Positions 8,603 to 16,548 of a DNA stretch of 45,690 nucleotides are shown in pieces (the stretch's first letter is position 1; every line of letters starts with the position of its first letter). The notes beneath the pieces were generated by a model. That model was not told the origin of the DNA. It saw only the letters and a program-made list of their open reading frames with translations, and did not search any database. The translations under genes were made by a program, and so were the position numbers. The stretch lies in NCBI GenBank assembly GCA_024645245.1, contig JAHEBN010000006.1, positions 1-45,690 of the forward strand, written 5' to 3'. The stretch comes from Jiulongibacter sp. (GTDB lineage Bacteria; Bacteroidota; Bacteroidia; Cytophagales; Spirosomataceae).

Positions 8603-8896
8603 ATGATGAACGTAAAAGAATTATTACAACAAAATAAAGGTACCATTGTAGATGTACGCACAATTGGTGAATTTCAGGGTGGCAATGTAGCCGGATCAAA
8701 AAACATTCCATTGAATGAAGTACCTGCAAGATTAGAAGAATTCGAAGCCATGGCAAAGCCAATAATATTGTGCTGTGCCTCTGGCAATAGAAGTGGACAA
8801 GCCACTGCATTCTTATCATCAAATGGTATTGAATGTGTAAATGGAGGTAGTTGGTTAGATGTTAACTATTATCAATCTCAATGTTTGAGTAATTGA
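8603..8896 (+). CDS. Single-domain rhodanese (sulfurtransferase)
   Basis: One rhodanese domain of about 97 residues from ATG 8603. An upstream in-frame ATG at 8576 overlaps the -7 box and is rejected; the second ATG of the MMN start (8606) is equally possible. Visible motifs are TIVDVRTIGEFQGGNVAGSKNIPL (substrate-side CH2A-like motif) and the catalytic loop CCASGNRSGQA, with Cys in a C-A-S-G-N-R loop typical of active sulfurtransferases. No signal peptide, so cytoplasmic. It is separated from SQR by 700 bp but shares its operator, suggesting it accepts persulfide sulfur produced by SQR. The family also serves other sulfur-transfer roles. Confidence 0.88.
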   Translation: MMNVKELLQQNKGTIVDVRTIGEFQGGNVAGSKNIPLNEVPARLEEFEAMAKPIILCCASGNRSGQATAFLSSNGIECVNGGSWLDVNYYQSQCLSN

Positions 8897-8931
8897 TTTT
8901 CTTTTTTTGATTGACAAAATTCAGCTTTTTC

Positions 8932-8970
8932 AAAACCCGGCTATTTTTTTGTATCCGGGTTTTGTTTTTG
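8932..8970 (+). terminator. Rho-independent terminator after the rhodanese gene
   Basis: Perfect 9-bp stem AAAACCCGG (8932-8940) / CCGGGTTTT (8955-8963) with a T-rich loop, followed by GTTTTTG. It lies 36 bp after the stop codon. Confidence 0.8.
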
Positions 8971-9036
8971 ATCGAAAAAATAGATTTTCTTGAATTCCAT
9001 AAAATTTTTAAAAGGCAGGTGTGGGTCACGTCTACG

Positions 9037-9201
9037 ATCGACCTGACTGAGGGGCGACGCTGGACCTCACAGAGGCTACCTTCGGCCTGACCTAGGATAC
9101 CCTCGATCTCACTGAGGTTACCCTCGACTTAACAGAGCCGCAACATGACATGGGATTCCCTCGATCTCACTGAGGCTACCCTCGACTTAACAGAGCCTCT
9201 A
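9037..9201 (+). repeat. Decayed 21-bp tandem repeat array
   Basis: Units of 21 bp start at 9037 (then a 2-bp slip), 9060, 9081, 9102 and 9123; after a truncated 16-bp unit, further copies start at 9160 and 9181. The consensus is close to CTCGATCTCACTGAGGCTACC. The pairs 9102-9137 and 9160-9195 are almost identical. Read in one frame the unit encodes the heptapeptide T-L-D-L-T-E-[AV], but stops and shifts interrupt it. The array is GC-rich against AT-rich surroundings. Its TCGA-x-CTGACAG core resembles the 23-bp units near the GIY-YIG gene at 24.8 kb. It is flanked by intergenic DNA on both sides. Confidence 0.7.
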
Positions 9202-9301
9202 CCTGACAAAGACTTACGTTTCGTTCTACCTGACAGAAGCTATTCTCTACAAGAATAAAGCTGCGATGTTTCTATAGGCATTTACATACATCTGATTTAG
9301 G

Positions 9302-9460
9302 ATGGATTTTAAATTATATTCGCATACCTCTGAAGGATTAAAAGTATTGTCTTTTACAACTATTCAAAGAACCTGTTTCAGCGAAGCCAAGAAACAGTTC
9401 CAGCAAGATCCAGCCGTCAGATCGAGCAGTGTCGACACCATGTACAATTTTGCCAACTAA
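9302..9460 (+). CDS. Short ORF, possible gene remnant
   Basis: ATG at 9302 opens a 52-residue frame ending in TAA at 9458-9460. The C-terminal half contains FSEAKKQFQQDPAVRSSSVD, which faintly recalls the [DS]EA-x-[AK]-x(4)-QDPAV-[RK] stretch near the end of YciI-like proteins, but without the rest of that domain. It is preceded by the decayed repeat array and followed by the SQR promoter. It may be a degenerate remnant or chance; no promoter was recognised. Confidence 0.2.
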   Translation: MDFKLYSHTSEGLKVLSFTTIQRTCFSEAKKQFQQDPAVRSSSVDTMYNFAN

Positions 9461-9525
9461 ACAGATTATAAATCCATACCGGCATGAACTATCTGGAAAA
9501 TTTTATTTTCCACATTTTTCAGAAA

Positions 9526-9541
9526 TGTGATATATATCACA
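9526..9541. promoter_or_regulatory. CRP/FNR-family operator upstream of the SQR gene
   Basis: TGTGATATATATCACA is a 16-bp perfect palindrome matching the CRP half-sites TGTGA-N6-TCACA. Its centre (9533.5) is 29.5 bp before the -7-like box TAATTTCG (9563-9570), exactly as at the rhodanese promoter. The 14-bp core GTGATATATATCAC is identical at both sites. Confidence 0.75.
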
Positions 9542-9562
9542 AGAAAGCTTATAAAAGTGAAA

Positions 9563-9570
9563 TAATTTCG
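9563..9570 (+). promoter_or_regulatory. -7-like box of the SQR gene
   Basis: TAATTTCG differs from TANNTTTG at one position and lies 32 bp before the start codon at 9602. Its distance to the palindrome is identical to the rhodanese promoter. Confidence 0.5.
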
Positions 9571-9601
9571 TGGATTAGTTTAATTCTTTAAATAAAACCG
9601 A

Positions 9602-10846
9602 ATGAAAACTCACTATCAGATTTTGATCATTGGCGGTGGAAATGCCGGAATCTCCTCAGCTTCTCAGCTATTAATTAAGAATAAATCACTGGAAATTGGC
9701 ATAGTAGATCCGGCAGAAAAACATTACTACCAACCTGCCTGGACGCTGGTAGGTGGTGGAACGTTTGACATTAACAAAACTGAAAGGTCAGAAGCCTCGG
9801 TGATTCCAAAAGGAACTACCTGGATTCAGCAAGCCGTATCAACATTTGAACCTGATCAGAATCAAGTATCACTTACAGATGGAACTAAATTAACTTACGA
9901 TTACCTGATTGTAGCCCCAGGTATTCAATTAGATTGGTATAAAATTAAAGGTGCAAAAGAAAGTTTAGGTGCAAATGGGGTCACCAGTAACTATATGTTT
10001 AACATGGCACCTTATACTTTTGAGGCATCTAAAAGAGTCAAAAAAGGAGGTACTGCCCTATTTACAGCTCCAAACACTCCCATAAAATGTGGTGGTGCTC
10101 CTCAGAAAATAATGTATTTACTTTCTGACAATTTTACGAAAAGAGGGATTATAAATGACGTAAATGTCCATTTCTATTCGGGTGGTGGTATTATTTTCGG
10201 CGTAAAAAAATATGCAGAAGCCTTACAAAAGGTAGTAGATAGATATGGCATTCATACACATTGGAAGCATAATCTGGTAGAAGTAGATGGACCAAACCAC
10301 AAAGCTATCTTCCAGGATGAACATGGCAATCTGGTAGAAGAAATATTTGACATGATACATATTACCCCTCCACAATCTGCACCCGATTTTATTAAAAAAA
10401 GTCCATTGGCTGTTTTAGATAGTACGAGCGGTAAAAACCCTTGTATAGGAGAAGATCACATTCCAAAAGATTATCTGGGATGGGTAGATGTAAACAAATT
10501 TACTTTGCAACACAACCGATACGCTAATATTTTCTCTTTCGGAGATGTAGCCAGTACACCAAATGCAAAAACCGGTGCGGCAATCAGAAAACAAGCTCCC
10601 GTTGCTGTCGAAAATATTTTACATTTGATAAACGGCGGCACACTGGATGCCAAATACAATGGCTATGGTTCTTGCCCATTGGTTACCGGTTACGGCAAAT
10701 TGATTTTGGCAGAATTCGATTACGATAATAATCCAATGGAAACCTTCCCTTTCAACCAAGCCAAAGAACGATGGAGCATGTATCAACTTAAAAAATATGT
10801 ACTGCCATGGCTATACTGGAATAAAATTTTGAAAGGCACAGCCTGA
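9602..10846 (+). CDS. sqr: Sulfide:quinone oxidoreductase, type II (SQOR-like)
   Basis: This 414-residue FAD protein starts with the dinucleotide-binding motif ILIIGGGNAGISSASQL. It oxidises sulfide to a persulfide and passes electrons to the quinone pool at the inner membrane. The two redox cysteines of mitochondrial SQOR-type enzymes are present in their motifs: PIKCGGAPQKIMYL (about residue 161) and YGSCPLVTGYGKLILAEFDY (about residue 359). The C-terminal ETFPFNQAKERWSMYQLKKY and LPWLYWNKILKG stretches also match this type and would form the membrane-associating end. The second flavin motif includes NIFSFGDVASTPNAKTGAA. Transcribed alone from a promoter with a CRP/FNR-like operator; a terminator follows. 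Confidence 0.93.
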   Translation: MKTHYQILIIGGGNAGISSASQLLIKNKSLEIGIVDPAEKHYYQPAWTLVGGGTFDINKTERSEASVIPKGTTWIQQAVSTFEPDQNQVSLTDGTKLTYDYLIVAPGIQLDWYKIKGAKESLGANGVTSNYMFNMAPYTFEASKRVKKGGTALFTAPNTPIKCGGAPQKIMYLLSDNFTKRGIINDVNVHFYSGGGIIFGVKKYAEALQKVVDRYGIHTHWKHNLVEVDGPNHKAIFQDEHGNLVEEIFDMIHITPPQSAPDFIKKSPLAVLDSTSGKNPCIGEDHIPKDYLGWVDVNKFTLQHNRYANIFSFGDVASTPNAKTGAAIRKQAPVAVENILHLINGGTLDAKYNGYGSCPLVTGYGKLILAEFDYDNNPMETFPFNQAKERWSMYQLKKYVLPWLYWNKILKGTA

Positions 10847-10871
10847 TAAATAACCTTTATTTATAGACCGC

Positions 10872-10902
10872 AAAAAGATGTCATTTTGGCATCTTTTTTT
10901 GT
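10872..10902 (+). terminator. Rho-independent terminator after SQR
   Basis: Stem AAAAAGATG (10872-10880) / CATCTTTTT (10890-10898), loop TCATTTTGG, followed by a T run. It ends the SQR transcript 25 bp after the stop and separates it from the MBL hydrolase gene. Confidence 0.8.
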
Positions 10903-10944
10903 TTTAAAGTCATTTCTGATGAAATTGCTCTAAAATGTTAGTTT

Positions 10945-11790
10945 ATGCGAATTTCTGTAATTGATGCCGGTAATTTCAAACTGGATGGGGGAGCCATGTT
11001 TGGTGTAGTGCCAAAAACACTTTGGTCAAAAAAAATACCTGCCGACGATTTAAATCTATGCAGTTGGAAAATGCGATGCCTTTTGGTAGAAGATGGTGAT
11101 CGATTAATTTTGACAGATACGGGTATGGGAAACAAGCAATCGGAAAAATGGTTGGGTTATTATTTCCGACATGGGGATGGTGATTTAATACAATCGATTC
11201 GAAATGCAGGATACCACGAAAATCAGGTTACCGATGTCATTATGACTCATTTACATTTTGATCATGCAGGAGGTGCTGTTAGTTGGAATGTTACCAAAGA
11301 CAAATTGGTGCTTTCATTTCCTAATGCCCATTACTGGTCGCACTCCGCACATTGGGATTGGGCCTTGAACCCAAATGCACGGGAAGCAGCTACCTTTTTA
11401 AAGGAAAACCTGAATCCTATTCAAGAGTTGGGTCATTTGAAATTTATTGACAAGGAAAGCCATTTATTGCCGGATTCCTTCTCCTTTCATTATGCCGACG
11501 GCCATACAGAAAAAATGATTTTACCCGTGGTGAAATACAAGGATAAATCCCTCATTTTTATAGCAGACACTATTCCATCGCATGCCCATATTCACATACC
11601 TTGGGTTATGGGTTATGATATCCGTCCACTACAAACCATGCTGGAAAAGGAAGAATTATTACAAAAAATTGCTCAGGAAAAATGGTTGATATTCTATGAT
11701 CACGACCCCTTTTACGAAGTAAGTCTAATAGAAAAAAACGAAAAGGGTTATTCATCAATACATAACGGGACGCTCGCCGAATTTCTGTAA
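10945..11790 (+). CDS. MBL-fold metallo-hydrolase
   Basis: This 281-residue cytoplasmic protein carries the zinc-binding motif THLHFDHAGG (about residues 96-105), a downstream metal His/Asp region around FIADTIPSHAHIHIPW (about 209-224) and YDHDPFYEVS (about 251). The N-terminus (MRISVIDAGNFKLDGGAMFG) and the DTGMGNK loop resemble the lactonase-like branch of the superfamily more than the persulfide dioxygenase ETHE1 branch. The substrate is unknown. It starts a co-directional block: the subtilase gene begins 4 bp after its stop. The SQR terminator makes direct co-transcription with sulfide genes unlikely. Confidence 0.85.
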   Translation: MRISVIDAGNFKLDGGAMFGVVPKTLWSKKIPADDLNLCSWKMRCLLVEDGDRLILTDTGMGNKQSEKWLGYYFRHGDGDLIQSIRNAGYHENQVTDVIMTHLHFDHAGGAVSWNVTKDKLVLSFPNAHYWSHSAHWDWALNPNAREAATFLKENLNPIQELGHLKFIDKESHLLPDSFSFHYADGHTEKMILPVVKYKDKSLIFIADTIPSHAHIHIPWVMGYDIRPLQTMLEKEELLQKIAQEKWLIFYDHDPFYEVSLIEKNEKGYSSIHNGTLAEFL

Positions 11791-11794
11791 ATGA

Positions 11795-13429
11795 ATGAAA
11801 AAAGGGATCTTTATATTACTTCTTTTTACAGATATTGCTTCGGTATCGGCTCAAAACTACCGGTATCTGGTAAAATTTAAGGATAAAGCGAACTCGCCAT
11901 TCTCTATTAATCAACCGCTGGAATTTCTTTCTTTGAGATCAATTGAAAGAAGAAGTAAACAAGGTATTCAGATTACGGAAAACGACCTACCTCCTAACCC
12001 AAGCTATATTTCCGCTATTCAAAATGCCGGTGCCCTTTTGATTTACAAAACCCGCTGGATGAATGGAGCCCTGATTCAGTGCAATGAAACCACCAAAAAT
12101 AACATATTGAACCTTTCATTTGTAGCTGGTATTGAATTTAATGCACCTCTTAAACAAGTTCGTTTATCAAAACACCAGGACAAATTCGGAATTGAAAATA
12201 GCAATGGTTTAAATTATGGAGATGCCACGGCTCAAATCCAGCTTTTAGGCGTAGACTCCATGCACAATGGAGGGTTTCATGGAGAAAACATGTTGATTGG
12301 TATTTTAGACAATGGCTTTTTAAATGCCAGCACAATTACTTGTTTGCAAACCAGTTTCTCCCAAAATCATGTAAAGGAAATTTATGATTTTGTATCCAAA
12401 GATAGCAGTGTATTTACCGATGGTGGGCACGGAACGAATGTAATGAGTTGTATATCCGGATATGTTTCTAATAGCCTGATTGCTCCGGCATTTAATGCAG
12501 ATTTTGTGCTTTATCGTACCGAAGATAATAATTCGGAAAGCCGGGTGGAAGAAGCCTATTGGCTTTTTGGGGCAGAAAGAGCTGATAGCATTGGTGTGGA
12601 TATTATTAATTCATCTTTGGGTTATAGTGAATTTGATAATCCCGCAGATAATTATCTTAGCTCCCAAATGGATGGGAATACAGCATTATCAACCCGAGCC
12701 GCTGATTTAGCTGCCTCAAAAGGTATTGTTTTAGTGAATTCCGCAGGTAATTCGGGTAATGATCCCTGGCACATTATAACTGCCCCTGCCGACGGCGATT
12801 CGGTATTGGCAATTGGAGCAACGAACAGATCGGGAATTGTAATTTCTTTTAGCTCCAGAGGAAGCATTTTAGATAGCCGTACGAAACCGGATGTTATGGC
12901 GGTAGGATATCAAACCGCTCTTTGCGATACAGGGGGAAACCCAACTACCAGTGATGGAACTTCTTTTTCTTCTCCTCTTACTGCCGGAATGATTGCCGGT
13001 TTGTGGCAGGCCAACCCGCACTTAACCGCCTTCGAAATAAGTGATTGTGTCAGAAAATCAGGATCTATTTACCAAAATCCCAATGTGAATTATGGATATG
13101 GGCTTGCAAACTTCGTACGGGCAGATAGCGTGGCTAAAGCAGAATATGAAATAAAACCTATTGTTTCAAATAATGATATATTAAGTTTTGAATTTTCGCC
13201 ATCAAATCCGGCTAATCTAAACATACATTTATCAGGAACAATTACAGGAAACAACATTAGATACAGCATTATTGACTTCAATTCAGCCCAATTGATTTAT
13301 CAAAAAATAACATTAAATGCCGGTAGTTTTGAAATTTTAGAATTACCAATAAATGAAATCACGCCGACTAGTTTATTGAGAATTGAAGATGTAAGTCAGC
13401 GAAAAACCCTCGGTGTGTTCAGGTTTTAA
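11795..13429 (+). CDS. Secreted S8-family serine peptidase (subtilase)
   Basis: This 544-residue protein has a signal peptide (MKKGIFILLLFTDIASVSA|Q). A propeptide-like region (about 22-130) precedes the catalytic domain with Asp in LIGILDNGF (about 170), His in DGGHGTNVMSC (about 211) and Ser in TSDGTSFSSPLTAGM (about 394); the oxyanion Asn is in VNSAGNSGNDP. The last 80 residues are beta-rich and look like a degenerate type IX secretion sorting domain, though the usual conserved motifs are weak. It starts 4 bp after the MBL gene and ends 14 bp before the patatin gene, so it is in the same operon. Likely exported through or processed near the outer membrane. Confidence 0.9.
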   Translation: MKKGIFILLLFTDIASVSAQNYRYLVKFKDKANSPFSINQPLEFLSLRSIERRSKQGIQITENDLPPNPSYISAIQNAGALLIYKTRWMNGALIQCNETTKNNILNLSFVAGIEFNAPLKQVRLSKHQDKFGIENSNGLNYGDATAQIQLLGVDSMHNGGFHGENMLIGILDNGFLNASTITCLQTSFSQNHVKEIYDFVSKDSSVFTDGGHGTNVMSCISGYVSNSLIAPAFNADFVLYRTEDNNSESRVEEAYWLFGAERADSIGVDIINSSLGYSEFDNPADNYLSSQMDGNTALSTRAADLAASKGIVLVNSAGNSGNDPWHIITAPADGDSVLAIGATNRSGIVISFSSRGSILDSRTKPDVMAVGYQTALCDTGGNPTTSDGTSFSSPLTAGMIAGLWQANPHLTAFEISDCVRKSGSIYQNPNVNYGYGLANFVRADSVAKAEYEIKPIVSNNDILSFEFSPSNPANLNIHLSGTITGNNIRYSIIDFNSAQLIYQKITLNAGSFEILELPINEITPTSLLRIEDVSQRKTLGVFRF

Positions 13430-13443
13430 TTGTAATTTTGAGC

Positions 13444-14226
13444 ATGAGCAAAAATTTGTTTCAATCACAAAAAATTGGAATTTGCCTTTCCGGTGGCGGT
13501 GCAAGAGGCTTTGCCCATCTCGGCGTTTTACAAGCATTAGTAGAAAATGGAATAAAAATATCCCATATTTCCGGTTCTAGTGCCGGGGCTATGGCAGGAG
13601 CATTTTTTGCTGCCGGTCTCAAACCAAAAGAAATTTTGGAAATTACGGCTAATAAAAAGGTATGGGAAATGGTAAATTTTGCCCCAAATAAATTCGGAAT
13701 TCTGGGTTTGAATAAATTGGGAAATGAAATCAAAAGATTGATTCCTCATAATTCCTTCGAAAAACTGGAAATACCATTATCTATTTGTGTAAGTAACATT
13801 GGTAAAGGTTTACCTCAATACATCGAATCGGGTGATCTTTCATTGGCCGTAATGGCATCTTCTTCGGTACCTGTAATGTTTAAACCTGTCAAAATTAATG
13901 GTGATTTATTTTTAGATGGAGGATTAATGAATAATCTACCCATAAAACCATTAAGAAAATCATGCGATTTTATAATCGCAGTGAATGTAACTCCATTTGA
14001 AAAAAGGTTACCTGTAAAATCTATGAAATCGATAATACTTAAATCCGTTTACATAAGTGTTGAGAATCAAACCCGACAAAAAGGGAAAAAAGCCGATTGG
14101 CTTATTGAACCAACCGGAATTATCCGATTCGATGGTTTCAAATTGAAAGATTCTGACAAACTTTTTGAGCTGGGCTATAACTATACAAATCAGGCTTTGA
14201 AAGACATGATGGAAACAATAAGCTAG
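13444..14226 (+). CDS. Patatin-like phospholipase family protein
   Basis: From ATG 13444 (a TTG two codons upstream is less likely) this gives 260 residues. Patatin landmarks are the oxyanion GGGARG (about 17-22, in CLSGGGARGFAHLGVL), the nucleophile motif GSSAG (about 44-48) and the catalytic Asp in LFLDGGLMNNLPI (about 157). There is no signal peptide, consistent with the bacterial RssA/NTE-like cytoplasmic branch. It probably hydrolyses acyl esters of phospholipids. It lies between a secreted subtilase and a PorW/SprE-like lipoprotein in one co-directional block. Confidence 0.9.
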   Translation: MSKNLFQSQKIGICLSGGGARGFAHLGVLQALVENGIKISHISGSSAGAMAGAFFAAGLKPKEILEITANKKVWEMVNFAPNKFGILGLNKLGNEIKRLIPHNSFEKLEIPLSICVSNIGKGLPQYIESGDLSLAVMASSSVPVMFKPVKINGDLFLDGGLMNNLPIKPLRKSCDFIIAVNVTPFEKRLPVKSMKSIILKSVYISVENQTRQKGKKADWLIEPTGIIRFDGFKLKDSDKLFELGYNYTNQALKDMMETIS

Positions 14227-14304
14227 ATTATATAGCTATTGGCATAAAATTGGATAATTTTGAAACAAAACGCACGTTACATAAAGAACCAGAAATCTGA
14301 CATT

Positions 14305-16431
14305 TTGAAGCGAAACCTATTCATACTTTTAATTTCAGTATTCCTATTTTCCTGCTCCCAGTTTAGCAAATCGCCTACCAGCAAGGCCTGGCACGATATG
14401 AATGCCAAGTATAATGCTATTTTGATGTGTAGAGATTACATGAAACTTGCCGCTTTTAAGTTGGATTCAACAAGAGCCGAAGACTATTCACGTATATTAC
14501 CGGTATATGAAAAAATCGACTCCAATCGCACAGCAATTTCTAAAGCAGAATACGACGAAGTAATCAAGCTAAGTTCGCTTGTGGCTGAAAGGCATTCTAA
14601 TTCTCAATTTCTGGATGAGGCTTACTTGCTATTAGGTAAAGCCCGGTATTTCAAAGAGGACCTGATAAATTCGATTGAAGTATTTAAATATGTGAATACC
14701 AATGCTCACTCAGAAAAGGCTAAAACGGAAGCTTTAATTTGGCTAATGAGAGCTTACATGGAACACAATGATTTAAAATTAGCAGGCGAAGTGGGCGATT
14801 TATTAGCCACAATGCCTATGGGCAAAAAAAATAAAATTGAATATTTTAAAACCCGTGCTGCATATCACCAGTTTAATAAAGAATTGCCTCTGGCAGTGGT
14901 ATTATTAGAAGAAGCTGTGAAAGACATGAAAAAAAGCCGGGAAAAAGGAAGGATTTATTTCATCATTGGGCAGATGTACGATGACCTCGGGCAAGCTCAG
15001 AACGCACGTAAAAACTGGATCAAAGTAGCAAAAAATAAACCGGATTATGAATTAGAATTTAACGCCGGCATTGCCTTACTTATGTCGGGTAGTTTGGCTG
15101 GTACGGATGCGAATTTTGCCAAAATGCTGGAAGATAGAAAAAACAGTGATCTCAAAGATAAAATCTATTTCAAAAAAGGTGAAGCCGACTTAAAGAAACA
15201 GGAATATAGAGCTGCAATCAACAGTTTCAGTAAATCAGCAGCTTTAGCAAATGATAAGACTCAAAAAGCTAATGCCTACCTTAAAATTGCAGAAATATAT
15301 CATACTAATCTTCACAATTACGAACTGGCAAGCAATTATTACGACAGTACGCTTTTTAATTTGAACATTAAATCACCTGGATTTGAGGAAATTACACAAA
15401 AAGCCTTATCACTTTCTGATTTTGTGAAATACAAAAAAGCACTTGACCTGGAAGACTCCCTTCAGGCTTTGGCTGCCATGAATCCATTAGCACTTGATGA
15501 TTTGCTCGATAAGGTGGTGAAAGAAAAGGAGGCAGAAAAGAAAAGGTTAACCGAAATGGCCAAAGAAATTGCAGGAAGGCCAGAAAATCCGACTAACCCC
15601 TCCCCTGTGGGTAAAAATGTTTGGTTTATGTACGATCAGGTGGCACTTACTCAATCCAGAACTGCCTTTATTAGGCAATGGGGTAATAGACCACTAGAAG
15701 ACGACTGGAGAAGAAAAGACAGGCAGGCAGCTTCTGTAAGTTTTAAAATTGAAAGAGGAATAGTAGGTGTGGATGATGTATTGGAAGAAGCCCCATCGGA
15801 GGAAGAAAAACAAGTCGCAGCCCAAATTGAAATAGATAAAAAGAAAAAAGAAATGAAAGGGGGTATTCCGGATACTCCTGCAAAACTGGCACAGTCGAAA
15901 AGAAAACAACAAGAAGCACTTTATCAACTGGGCAAAATTTACAAATTCCAATTTAATCAGCCGGAAGAAGCACAAAAAGTATTTCAAAGATTGCTTACAG
16001 AGCATCCAAACTCTTCTTACGAGCCGGAAGTTCTGTATTTTATGAGTTTAATGAGCGAGAATACAGAAAATGTATTCGCTGATGAACTAATTAAGAAATT
16101 CCCGCAGTCTTCCTTTGCCCGACAAATGCGAAAGGGAAATGTAACCATTACTGCCACCACTGAAACTAACGCTGAAAAAAATTACCGTGAACTTTTTGAA
16201 CTGTATCGCCAGGGGAAATATGATGATGCAATCAAATTGGCAAATGAAGGTCTGATTAAATATACCGGAACCAGCATAGAGGATAAATTCGCCATGATCA
16301 GAATCCGGATATTGGCAGCCAAAGCGGATAGAAATGAATACCGAACGGCTTTGGAAGATTTTGTAAGAAGTTACCCCTCGAGTGAAATGCACAAGGAAGC
16401 GGCAAATATGCTGACCCTTGTTAATAAATAA
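14305..16431 (+). CDS. porW: TPR lipoprotein, probable type IX secretion protein PorW/SprE
   Basis: A TTG at 14305 gives a 708-residue protein with a lipoprotein leader (KRNLFILLISVFLFSC, Cys near residue 17). No ATG fits; a more upstream TTG at 14260 overlaps a -7-like TAATTTTG (14255-14262). The opening SKAWHDMNAKYN motif, long helical tetratricopeptide array (about 90-370) and second TPR block after a charged linker (about 550-705) agree with PorW/SprE. That is a periplasmic-side lipoprotein of the type IX secretion and gliding machinery. The family is usually somewhat longer, so another TPR lipoprotein is possible. Its stop is 3 bp before the small membrane peptide gene. Confidence 0.7.
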   Translation: MKRNLFILLISVFLFSCSQFSKSPTSKAWHDMNAKYNAILMCRDYMKLAAFKLDSTRAEDYSRILPVYEKIDSNRTAISKAEYDEVIKLSSLVAERHSNSQFLDEAYLLLGKARYFKEDLINSIEVFKYVNTNAHSEKAKTEALIWLMRAYMEHNDLKLAGEVGDLLATMPMGKKNKIEYFKTRAAYHQFNKELPLAVVLLEEAVKDMKKSREKGRIYFIIGQMYDDLGQAQNARKNWIKVAKNKPDYELEFNAGIALLMSGSLAGTDANFAKMLEDRKNSDLKDKIYFKKGEADLKKQEYRAAINSFSKSAALANDKTQKANAYLKIAEIYHTNLHNYELASNYYDSTLFNLNIKSPGFEEITQKALSLSDFVKYKKALDLEDSLQALAAMNPLALDDLLDKVVKEKEAEKKRLTEMAKEIAGRPENPTNPSPVGKNVWFMYDQVALTQSRTAFIRQWGNRPLEDDWRRKDRQAASVSFKIERGIVGVDDVLEEAPSEEEKQVAAQIEIDKKKKEMKGGIPDTPAKLAQSKRKQQEALYQLGKIYKFQFNQPEEAQKVFQRLLTEHPNSSYEPEVLYFMSLMSENTENVFADELIKKFPQSSFARQMRKGNVTITATTETNAEKNYRELFELYRQGKYDDAIKLANEGLIKYTGTSIEDKFAMIRIRILAAKADRNEYRTALEDFVRSYPSSEMHKEAANMLTLVNK

Positions 16432-16434
16432 TTT

Positions 16435-16548
16435 ATGGATGAAAAACCACCTTTGTTAAAAAACTGGAACCAGGCTTACTTTATTGTTATTGGTAATCTG
16501 GTACTTATGATTATAATTTTTTACTGGATAACCCAATATTTTGCATGA
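16435..16548 (+). CDS. 37-residue membrane peptide, probable small subunit of the adjacent symporter
   Basis: This short gene encodes 37 residues: a polar start (MDEKPPLLKNWNQAYF) and one transmembrane helix (IVIGNLVLMIIIFYW). It starts 3 bp after the upstream stop and its TGA overlaps the ATG of the symporter (ATGA, 4-bp overlap), typical of translational coupling. Many Na+:solute symporters are encoded next to such a small accessory membrane protein, so a partner role is likely. The tight packing on both sides argues against chance. Confidence 0.7.
   Translation: MDEKPPLLKNWNQAYFIVIGNLVLMIIIFYWITQYFA

Noticed and set aside
10945-11790. MBL hydrolase as an ETHE1-type persulfide dioxygenase working with SQR
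   Set aside because: A terminator separates it from SQR and its motifs (THLHFDHAGG, lactonase-like N-terminus) do not match the ETHE1 branch.
15694-16392. Minus-strand ORFs of about 100 residues within the PorW-like gene
   Set aside because: They are shadows of a strong coding frame with low-complexity, Phe/Leu-rich translations and no family features.
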